Source: Asterochloris sp. CNOR1 (Eukaryota; Chlorophyta; Trebouxiophyceae; Trebouxiales; Trebouxiaceae). From it: 64,000 nucleotides of DNA. The translations under genes and the position numbers were made by a program. Location: the NCBI GenBank assembly GCA_963969365.1, contig OZ017752.1, positions 372,001 through 436,000 on the forward strand, read 5' to 3'. Positions 34,014 through 43,500 of the stretch are shown here, piece after piece. The notes under the pieces are model-generated. The model did not search any database and was not told the origin of the DNA. It saw nothing but the letters and a program-made list of their open reading frames with translations. Within the stretch, counting starts at the first letter, position 1. Each line of letters opens with the position of its first letter.

Positions 34014-37000
34014 TCAGAGAATGAAACGCTCAATGGCTTCAGCTACACCATCTTCATCGTTGCTAGCAACAATGGCTTGGGCCGCATCCTTTGTCTCAGG
34101 CACGCCATTGGCCATGGCCACGCCCAGCCCAACTTTCTCGACCATGGGGGCATCATTGCTGCCATCCCCTATCGCCATGACGGCCTGAAGGGCACATGGC
34201 AAGCCTCATCATGCCTGCAGCCCAACCATCATCCACCCAACTCTTGAGCCCATATACATTAGCTTTGAAGCACACTGAAAGCGTTGCCGGTGCTGTCACG
34301 TCAAAGGCTGACACTCACGACCTGCCTCACCTCCACAGGTATCTGCAGGCTTCGAAGTAGCGCCTGGATGCCAATCCACTTGTTGACACCCTTGGGCACC
34401 AATTCCAGCATGGTGTCCACAGCCTGCATGGCCTCTGCCTCCTGGTCCTGCAGGGCAGCCTGCAACACACAGCTGAACGTGCCTCAGCACACAGCTCAGG
34501 GCCACAAAGGTGTTAACGGCCTGCATGGTGTCTGCCTCCCAGTCCCTCCAGGCATGTACTGCAAGCAGGCAGCCTACAACAAACAGCAGGGCAGCCTGCA
34601 ACACGCAGATTGCAACTACACAACAGTCCCTATTTGATGTGCGCATAGAGGCATCCCATACCCTCCACGCATGTGCAGAACACCCCTCACTTTCAGCTCG
34701 CACATTACATTTTCCTGGCAACGTCATGCGGGCCCCTTGCTTGTGACCTGCCTTTGATCACAGGCTGGCCAATCCCAAGACTTCTTGCCGTGCCAGCGCA
34801 TGGGCAGAAAGACCAAGGCCTGGCAGTACAAGCCAGCCATCACTTCACTCACCGCCCAGTCTGGCTTCAGCCTGCCATTCACAATGCTGGGGCTGGTCAT
34901 GAAAAGCAGCTTCTTGACAGGGGGGCCTGCCAGAATGTCCTCCAAAGTCCCCAACACCTGACAGCGCGGCTCATAGTATCTGGCGTGCAGCTCCTGCAAG
35001 CCAACATGTGGAGCCAATCAGTGTGCAGCTGCGTAATGCTGTTTGGTGTGTAGCCAGCCTGCAGACTTTAAAGACTCTACTCTACGAAATGCATTAACTT
35101 GTTGTGGCGAAGTGGTCACGCCACGCTGCAGGTGCCTCGCTCATGCAGCTCAGCTTGACATGTCATGGCTGCCGTCACTGGTTGCAATGAGGTATTGATG
35201 AGTGCTGACATGTCAAGCTCAAGTTTTGTGTTCACGGTGATGCCATTGAGCTTACTTCAAGCTCAGGAGTCATTTTCAAAGTGACACACTCGTCCCCAAG
35301 GAAGCCAGCAAGGGGCACATTGTGCTGCATGGAGTAGTCAAAGCCCATCCTCACCACAGCTGGGGGCAGCGACTTGCCTGCAGGCCACATTGACAGCTCA
35401 GGGCTGCCTGCACGACCCAGCTTGCACAAAGGCTAGAGCTCTGAGGAGTGGTGGCCAGAAAGCTGCTGGAGCTGCCTGCATCCCCGTGATAGCCATGACA
35501 GACCTGGAGTGGGGCCCCAAAGCTGTCTGCATTAAGCCCTGCTGCAAGCAGCAGCTCTGCATGGTTGCACACAGCAGGCAGGAATGTGCCCACCTGGCAG
35601 CAGGCGGCGCTGTACACTGTTCACAGCCAGCCCCTGCATCCTTGCGATTGCCATCACAGACTCGAACTGGAGCCCAGCAGCTGTCTGCAGCAAGCCCTGC
35701 TGCAAGCAGCAGCAACTTGCTGTGGCAGGGAGGGTTTCACCCACCTGGCAGCAGGCCGCCCTGCTTATCGTACACAGCCAGCCCCTGCAGGAAGATGCCT
35801 GGCCCGCCTCTTGACACTACCAGCCCAGGGCCTGCAGGCTAAGAAGCTGGTTGCTGCCTGGGTGCAGACTTGCAGAGCTTACACATGAAGGCATTCAGAG
35901 CTCTCATGATGGCAAGCGCTGGAGTTATCTGGATTGCCAGCTAAGGGGCAGCCAGCCGCTGTCAACATTGTGTTTCACCTGACAGCCCCACATCTGAAAG
36001 TGCCATCTCTGCAGCGGGCCTTGCTTTCCCAGTTGCCAGACAGACCATCACTCCAGCTGCAAGCGTAGCCTGCAGCAGAGCACCAGGTGATCCCACTTAA
36101 AACAGCAGGCAGGAGGGCAAGAGGACATTGTGGCCTTGCAACTGCAGCGCTGCAGGTCTGCTTGCAGTGTTGTCGAATGGACTTATCATGCTACTGGGGC
36201 TTCCACAATGTGGTAACCCCAGCAGGGGCAGCTGCAGCCGGCCTGCACTCAGCTAGTCCCTACAGAGGAGTGTTGCTGGGGAACCTATGTGCACTGACTG
36301 TCACCCTGTACACCTGATTCCTGACGTGCTGCCTGAAGCGCTCCAGCTCAGGCCAGTCCCAGAGTCTGCCATGCAGCTTTCACGGTGCTCGTGGGCAGTG
36401 CCACCAGCAGCCAGGCAAGCTGTTTTGGGGCCCCTCACCACAAAGACTCGCGGAAAATCTGAACACCAGGTTTTCCTTCCTTGAAAGCTTCGGCAGATGG
36501 TGGAAATATCAGACATTGTCGAGGCAGATATGAGTATTGCAGCAGCCTGTACTTCCTTCGTCCTGAGGCTTGCGACCACCGGGCAGCTACATGCTGCTGC
36601 AGCACCTCATCGCAGTGACCCAAGCAAAGCCACCAGCCTCAGCCTCAGCCTCAGCCTCAGCCTCAGCCTCAGCCCCACCTTGATGACTTTCACAGACGGC
36701 AACTCAACTTTGTTTAGAGCAATTGTGCAGCTTGAGTGCTTTTGCCAGAAGGCACTGCCGCAACCAGCCCGCCACATGCTCCTAGCGCACCTTACGCGTG
36801 GACCCTAGTCGACCCCATCAGCACCAGCCCCACCTTGACTGCCTAATGCAGACAAGGGTAACGCCTTGCTCTTGCTGGTGAATTGATGCCATCGGACTCC
36901 TTTCGCCTCCAGGCACTCCACCAGCAGCAAGCCACTTGCTTGTGGAGTCCCTCACCGCGTGATGACCCACTGTAAAGACCACCAGGCAGCCCTCACCTGC

Positions 37001-39420
37001 CACCCCCTTGATGAGTTCCAGACATAATCATGGCAGCTCTTTGCTCTTGCTGGACAAACTGAGTCTACAGCCAGCAGCCTAGATGCTGGTGTAGCTGCAA
37101 GGGGCACCACCTGCCGGGCACATCCTTCAAGAGCCCCTCATCATGTTTACCACAGGCAGAGGCACCAACACCAGCCTCACCCCACCTTGATTGCCTTCAC
37201 AGACGATGGGAGCACCTTGCTCTCACTGGACAGCAGCGTACCATCCATGTCCAGCGCGAGCAGCTTGATGTCACTGTGGCTCCTCTTGCGCTTCTGCCCC
37301 GTGACAGCTCCTGAGCTGCTGCTGCTGCTTGTGCTGGCTGTTCCACTGCCACTCCCCTCTGCGGCAGCCCCTGGGATGCTGCTGCTGGGGCCTACAGCAG
37401 TCTGTTCTGACTCGTCTGAGCCTTCCTCAGGTGCCGCCGCCCCGATAAGGCCCTTCCCCTGCGGGAGGCAAAGACGGTGACCCGCAGCACCTTTGTTGGC
37501 TGATGAGGCACTCCTTGGTGAGCAAAACTCTTGGCAGGCGAAGGTACCTCTCATTGCAGCTAACATGTGCAGGCCTGCTCATGCACAGCACCTTTGGACA
37601 GCAGCATCTTGCAAGCGGACGTGTGCGCGCAGAAGCCATCACTCCAGCTGCCATGTGAGGCATTGGCTACCTCACTCAGCAACGCCCACTTGCCATGAGG
37701 GTGCTGCAAGCGATTTAGCCTTGCAGGCTGTGCAATGCAAATTTCTCTTCAATCTTGGGACCCCCCAGCAGCCCATGTACGGCGTTCATGCTCTTTCTGT
37801 GTTTGCCTGCAACCATCAGATTGCACCAGGCTCCAAGTGCCCACCCGCCTTCCAGCCCAGCTGGCGCATGATGGCCCCTTCCAGCTGCCCCACCCTCTTC
37901 CTGTGTCTGCCTGCAATCATCAGTTGGGCACCAGGCTGCAGGTGCCCACCTTCCAGCCCAGCTCGCGCATGATGTCCTCCTCCAGCTGCCCCATCCTCTC
38001 CGCCTCCTCAGGGCCCTCCTCGTGGTCCAGCCCCATCAGGTGCAGCACGCCGTGCAGCAGCAGTATGCGACACTCGTCCTCCAAGCTGTGCCTGCAGGTG
38101 TCAGGAGAATGTCGAGCAGGCATCAGTTGGGCAGGCGGGAGCAAGATGAAGCTCTGGCTTTTCAGCTTGTGCCTGCAGGTCTGCGCCCAAAGGCGGCCAG
38201 GGTGTGGCCAGCCATGCCTGCAGGTGTGTTGCGTCGTGATCAGCAATTCCGCAGCCAGGCTGTGACTTACCCGTGCGCACCTGCCTGACCGGCAATAACG
38301 TCCAGCAAGTAGACAGCCGGCATGACGTACTTGATGCAGAACTACTTCCAGGGCTTGACTCACCACGCTCAGCTGCCCTGGCATTGTGTGGCATCACTCT
38401 GGTACCCTGACATGGCTCACAGTGCAGCAGCATTTGGACATCGAGCAGCTCTGCCCGTTGCTTGGCGTTTGAGCAAGCTCCTTGTGGCCAGACTGCTTCC
38501 AGGCTGCAACTTACCCACGCTCTGCTGCCTGACGGGCTGCAGTATCCACTGAGATGACTATGTCTCCCAACACCCTGATGGGGTAACCAGGTGGCAGGTC
38601 ATCCATGGGAAAGGACAGCACGTCTGTTGGAGCCTCCTTGCCGCGCCACTCAGCATTCAACTCCGTAATGTAGTCATCGTCGCAAAGCACCACAGACAGC
38701 TCAGCAGGCCCTGCACTGCAGGCAGTCAGTCACCCGTTTGGGCAGGACTGAGCTGCTTGGGGGCCGGCAGCAGGAACGTAGCTAAGCTGGCGTTGTGCTG
38801 CAGGCAAGGGTTGTGTATCCTGGAAAACACAGAGCTGCAGGTAAATGCACCTGATCAATTTCAGATTGCCATGGACAGGAGGTTGTGAGGAACGGGAAAC
38901 TGGCAACAAGGCAGATTTGGCTGAAGCCAGGAGCGTAGAAGAGTGTTCCTGGCAACAACTTCCATGCAAGACTTGCCTGCAGCATCCTCACTGCCTTCAT
39001 CTGCCTCCAGCTCAAGCACTTGCTGCACCAGCAGTGCGCCAGCAGCCTGCAGGCTCTGCTGCAGCTGGTGCACCTCAGATCTGCATCCCAGGTTGAGTTC
39101 TCAGCAATTGTAACAGGGACATAGCAGACACTCATGTTCAATGCTCAGACTCTGCTTCACCTGGCCGCAGCTGGCTCCCCCTCCACAAGAACGTCCACCT
39201 CCACTTCACAACCTGCCATGCCTGTTCCATCAGATGACAAGCATCTGTATGTCTGGAGTTTCTCAGGCTGTAGCCTCAAATGCCACCTTGATTTTGCTCT
39301 GATGGCAGACTGCAAGGTGGGGAGAGGGGTTACATGCAACTGCCGTTGATGGAGTTGAACTGCCGCAATGCAGGCTCTCGTGTATGTCAGAGACCTCAAA
39401 GCTGCCCTGCATGCCTGCAT
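34014..39420 (-). CDS. YBEY: YbeY endoribonuclease-HAD hydrolase fusion, plastid type
   Basis: Exons in transcript order: 39420-39161, 39080-38977, 38710-38515, 38091-37950, 37458-37186, 36069-35979, 35831-35745, 35377-35256, 34993-34853, 34447-34331, 34184-34014; 567 residues, all phases agree. Residues 1-60 are Arg/Ser/Ala-rich without acidic residues, a likely organelle transit peptide. The YbeY domain (about 65-240) has [30 protein letters not shown] and the zinc site [12 protein letters not shown]. After GWKGKGLI and a Ser/Ala linker comes a Cof-type HAD phosphatase: motif [11 protein letters not shown], motif II region [11 protein letters not shown], motif [11 protein letters not shown]. 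Plants (Arabidopsis At2g25870 type) have the same fusion; YbeY processes chloroplast rRNA ends. The donor after 38977 is GC (CAG/GCAAGT). Introns contain several junction copies. Confidence 0.92.
34403..34690 (-). repeat. Copies of YbeY-HAD exon 10 start
   Basis: On the + strand the true border region 34407-34465 (GCCTGCATGGCCTCTGCCTC, CTGCAGGGCAGCCTGCAACA) recurs at 34518-34605 (GCCTGCATGGTGTCTGCCTC ... CAGGGCAGCCTGCAACACGC) and more faintly at 34640-34685, all in the intron upstream of exon 10. Confidence 0.65.
35476..35790 (-). repeat. 156-bp tandem duplication containing YbeY-HAD exon 7 end
   Basis: 35634-35790 contains the true exon 7 end (peptide [14 protein letters not shown]) and its donor. 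35478-35640 is a diverged copy in the next intron that can still read GLAV..Q..LLPG and retains the AG-GTGGG donor at its end. Blocks such as AGCCCTGCTGCAAGCAGCAG are shared exactly. Confidence 0.8.
36634..36675 (+). repeat. CAGCCT hexamer microsatellite
   Basis: Seven perfect CAGCCT units lie in the large intron between exons 5 and 6 of the YbeY-HAD gene, directly next to one of the exon 5 end copies. Confidence 0.95.
36676..37245 (-). repeat. Four copies of YbeY-HAD exon 5 end plus donor
   Basis: On the + strand the true border CCCCACCTTGATTGCCTTCA (37181 on) is echoed at 36674 (CCCCACCTTGATGACTTTCA), 36828 (CCCCACCTTGACTGCCTAAT) and 37002 (CACCCCCTTGATGAGTTCCA), each followed by a variant of GCACCTTGCTCTCACTGGAC. 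All extra copies are in the downstream intron. Spacing is 150-180 bp. Confidence 0.7.
37825..38001 (-). repeat. Copy of YbeY-HAD exon 4 end plus donor
   Basis: 37929-38001 (true YbeY exon tail and GTGGGCACC donor on the minus strand) is matched by 37825-37902 in the next intron, about 104 bp away; GTGCCCACC, TTCCAGCCCAGCT, GCGCATGATG and TTCCAGCTGCCCCA-type blocks are shared. Confidence 0.8.
38161..38560 (-). repeat. Copies of YbeY-HAD exon 3 end and exon 4 start in intron 3
   Basis: The exon 3 donor region (CAGGCTGCAACTTACCCACG, 38499 on, + strand) recurs at 38256 (CAGGCTGTGACTTACCCGTG) with matching GCCTGACGGG / GCCTGACCGG flanks. The exon 4 acceptor block (AAGCTGTGCCTGCAGGTG, 38083) recurs at 38164 (CAGCTTGTGCCTGCAGGTCT). 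Confidence 0.65.
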
Positions 39421-39497
39421 TTGACGAGCTTGATGCCTGACCTAGGATGCTGGATTCATGTACATGTTGCATGTCAAACATGTTGCATCCCTCACAG

Positions 39498-40135
39498 GAG
39501 GACAGTGTATGTTCATGAGGAGTTGCGGCTTTGCTCTGCTGCAGCGGAAGCAGGGCAGCTAAGAGTGCTGCAGTGGGCTTGCTGGCAGGGCTACAGTTTT
39601 GCAGTGGCTGTTAGAGTTGCTCTGCTCCACGGCAGTGGGAGCAGGACAGGTGGCTGTGTGTGTGCCGCAGTGGGCTTGCCAGCAAAAGTTGTAGCTGCAA
39701 TGCAAGCATCTCTGGGACAGCAGCAGGGACGGCAGCAGACTGACCCATGCAACTACCAGCAGTCCCGCACTGACCTGAACTTTGTCAAGGTGCCTGCCTT
39801 GTTTGCCATCGCATGCACACACAAGCAAGCTCTTCCCAGCGCTGTATACAGCCCATGTCAGTTGACCGTCTCCCAATGCGCTGCAGGCCAGTTTTGACCG
39901 TCTAGACAACAGGGTTGCACTTTGGAAAGCTCTTGCTCCTCTGCGAGGTTCAATTGGCATCTTCCTGGTAGTCATTGCTGATCAGATGGGATGTGATAGC
40001 TGGAGCAAGCTAGAAAGCAAGCTGAGGCTGGAGAGGTGGCGGGGGATTGTGATAGAGCCAGTGCTCGATGCGCTGGACAGGACTATGAAGCAGGAGGGCT
40101 GGACATGGCAACATGGAACAGTATCGCCAATGTAG
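39498..40135 (+). CDS. Hypothetical protein, 3' exons only
   Basis: Two exons join in phase 0: 39498-39789 and 39887-40135 (TAG). The second encodes about 82 residues of protein-like sequence (DRLDNRVALWKALAPLRGSI ... RWRGIVIEPVLDALDRT ... GWTWQHGTVSPM) with no stop and a clear CTGCAG acceptor. The first contains ELRLCSAAAEAGQLRVLQWA, which resembles an ankyrin-type helix pair, and a Gln-rich end. I find no convincing start codon or upstream exon in the 80 bp that separate it from the divergent YbeY-HAD gene, so the 5' end is missing or the gene is a fragment. TGTAA at 40305-40309 would serve as its poly(A) signal. Function unknown. Confidence 0.42.
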
Positions 40136-40583
40136 GTGTGCAGGATGTTTACGGTGGCATTGATATGGATGCCAAAGCAGTCCTCAAACAGGTTAATAAT
40201 GAGGGGCTGTTGCCAGATGATCTGTTGGCTGACAAGCCTGCATTTGTAAGAATGCTGCATTCAAAAGGCTATTGACATGCCCAACGCAAACAAAACAGTT
40301 GCAATGTAATGGACGAAGCGAAAAGTGTGTGGTTGAGGGGCCTGCGAGCATGCCATGGTGCAGAAATCTTTTGTGAGCAGGTTGTAGTCCAGGGACCAAG
40401 GGTCTTGAGACCCACGATCAGTTCATCAGGGTGTCAATACAGACTCAACAGTGTCATCATCCCAAGAGTTCAGTGCTTTGAAACAGACATTGTGCCTTGA
40501 CTGGGGTCTCACATGCAACTGGCTTGCCTAATCTGCCTAAGAGCTCATGCATTGGCAACAAGTGCTAGCTAGGAGTACATGCC
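40136..40583. other. Convergent 3' region before SSADH gene end
   Basis: No further exon is supported. TGTAA at 40305-40309 on the + strand is the only recognised site. Confidence 0.4.
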
Positions 40584-43500
40584 TCACAACCTGCGCTCAT
40601 AGCTGATGCCCTGCTGCACATACTTGACAATGCAAAATTCGTCCATCCCATACTTGGACTGCTCGCGTCCCAGCCCTGACTGCTTGATGCCGCCAAAGGG
40701 AGCCACCTCGCTGGTGATGCCCGCCTCATTGACGCCGACCATGCCATACTCAAGCTCCTCAGCCACCTTCCATGTGCGGGCCAGGTCCTGGAGCACAAGG
40801 GGATGGCAGTGAGTCCTCTATGTGTGCCTATCGTTTGCAGTAGTGGCCTCCGGCGGACTTGTTGACAAAGGCAACAGCTGGACACAACCATGATGCCAGG
40901 GTCCCTGCTGCTGGCAGCTAGGCGCTTGGTAAGTTGGGCAGGCCTGATGATGTGCGTGTAAGATCCAGCCTGCAGATTGAACCTGGAGCCACCCCGGTCT
41001 CCACTCTCAGCCTGAGCGCCTACATTTGGACATCAATAAACCTGATTGCAGCTCCCCAGAGACAATCATACTTTGCGGGGGGGAGAAGCTCTCATTCGCA
41101 GAGGGGCGCCAAACCTGCTACAGGTCTTGCGCAGCCCAACCTCAAGTGCAGCTGCACAGGGACACTGATCCTGTCAGGAGTGATGGCACAGATGCACTGC
41201 CCTGGCCTCAACACCAAGAGTCGTTTGTCCCACCCGGGTGAAAAAGTAGGCTGCCAGGCCATAGATGGTGTCGTTAGCCATCTTGACTGCCTCCTCGTCG
41301 TGCTTGAACTTGAACAGGGGGATGGCTGGACCAAAGGTCTCCTCCTTGTAGATCTGCACCTGAGTGGCCCTCAGCAACACATGATGGCACGCTGCAAAAG
41401 CCTGCCTTGTGCAGCAGCCCACTCCAACGAGTTCAATTGAGATTTGCAGCATCAGTTGGCATGCATGACAGCTGTCCACCAGTGTCTGCCCCCAAGTATG
41501 CGGTGATGCTTTGTTATGTCTGCTGCTGTGCTGCTCAGCACGATGCCCAGAGACGCCAACACAGCCAGCTCGGAGGTCCCTGGCGGACACTGACATAAGC
41601 AGCTCAGCAGTCACTTGCCACGCAGAACCAGAACACACACACCCACATGCCTCACCGTCATGTCAATGGTGCACTGATCCAGGACAGTGGGGCTGAAGAA
41701 GTTGCCCTTGTCCAGAGGGGAGGGCAGGGAAGGGCGGCCGCCACCTGTCCGCACACGAGCCCCTTTCTGCACTGCATCATCCACATGTTCCTGTACCTGC
41801 AGCAGCCACCGCAGGGCACCTCAGCACAGGATATTTGCTTCCAGAACAGACCAAACTGATTGAGGCCTGCACTCGTCCACGACATGCAGCATAGCATGCA
41901 AAGACCCCACACCACATGTGGTCAGGTGCCCACAGCGGCCTCAGCATGACAGCGCTGTCATGGTGGAGCAGCTCAACATGCTCTCCTAGTTGGCAGCTGC
42001 AAAAGATGACCAGGCAACTCCATGCTCAGTGCGGTCTGGGCGAGCAGGGGCAGACTCACCCTGTTGGCCTGGATGGAGGGCCTCATGTACACCCAGGATG
42101 CAAGCTCAGACCAAGCCTGACAAGAGGGTCTACAATGCCTGTGAGGAGGCAGCAACCTGTGCGCTTGAGGATGGTGAACTGCCTACTCACTGTTTCACCA
42201 GCATCCCTGCTGCACCAGCTGATGATGCTTGCCCAGCTGAACCAAACTTGTCGGCCCTCACGGAGCAGCGTCAAAATGCAGGTAGGAGGGCAGGTGGGCA
42301 CAATCTCACCCTGTCCACAGCTGCAGGCGAGATGAGGGGCCCTAGAGTGACCCCTGAGTCCATTCCATTGCCCAGCTTGAACTTGTTGACCATGTCCACC
42401 AAGCTCTGGCTGAATTGCTCGTATATGCCTTCCTGCAGGCAGCGACGCAGGCAAGGGTGGTACCTCAGGACTGGAGCAGGCAAGGGCCAGCAGGCCTGCA
42501 GGGCACGTGGGTAGGGCAGATGGCAGACTGATGCATTGGCGAAACTTATGCCTGCCACAGCTTGAAGCTCTTCATGCCATGATAGCATGTCCTCCAGACA
42601 AGCCCGCATGGGTCATGCCAAGAGCACAGAGACTTCAGCATGCCAGTGTTCACATGGCCTGATAGACACCTGCCAATATCACCCCCATCACATGGCTGTG
42701 CGATGCAGTTGGCCCCTGTGATGAAACAGCATTTGTGTCATTGTTGTCAGGTTGCAGAGCCTCTTAAAGCGGGCTCCAAGACTCCCTTCTCACAACTCAG
42801 TGCCTGACAGTCAGTCACAGGTACATGAGCAGACTAAGTGCAGACCCTGGTCAAATCAAAGATAGCCCTGACACCAAGCAATATGAGCAGGCAAATTCCT
42901 GCGTAAAGGACGCCTTTCACCTCCCCACACTCTACTCCCTCCCAGGGAGATCAATTGCAGAGTTGCCACGCAAGACTTCTGTGCCCGTCGAGAAACCATA
43001 CTCATACAGAGACCGCATTGCCAAAGATGCTTCCCTTCCCCCTTGCTCTTGCGAGCAGGACTGGGCCAACCAGTAACAGTCTCAACTGGACCAGTAAGCT
43101 CTTGGCGCAGATGCAGGTCTGCCCAATCGTCCTGATTGCCAAGCCCCAGCAGAGATGCCCCAAGTCGCTCACCTGGACTAGAATCCTATTGGCACAGATG
43201 CAGGTCTGCCCAGCGTTCCTGAAGGCAGATGTCACCACAGTTGTGGCCGCCTGCTCCACGTCTGCATCGTCAAACACGATGAAGGGGGCATTGCCACCCA
43301 GCTCCAAGGAGACCTGCAGGAGGCAGCCTATTGTGTGAGGAATTTTTGTCAGCAGCGCTTGCAAGGCACCCTGCATGGCGCGAGGACTGATGACAGAGGG
43401 CAGTGCGTGTGGAAGCTCGAAAAGAGGGCTGTCTGGCACTATGCCGAAAGAGAACCACTGCTTCCCTCCAAGCATCCAGGGTATGGCTGACGTGACTAAA

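Noticed and set aside
36301-36623. Minus-strand frame with [13 protein letters not shown] as a possible HAD exon
   Set aside because: The phase does not fit the next exon, and the true segment [11 protein letters not shown] was found at 35979-36069 with correct borders.
40036-40275. 79-codon + strand frame
   Set aside because: It overlaps in another frame the better-supported exon ending at 40135.
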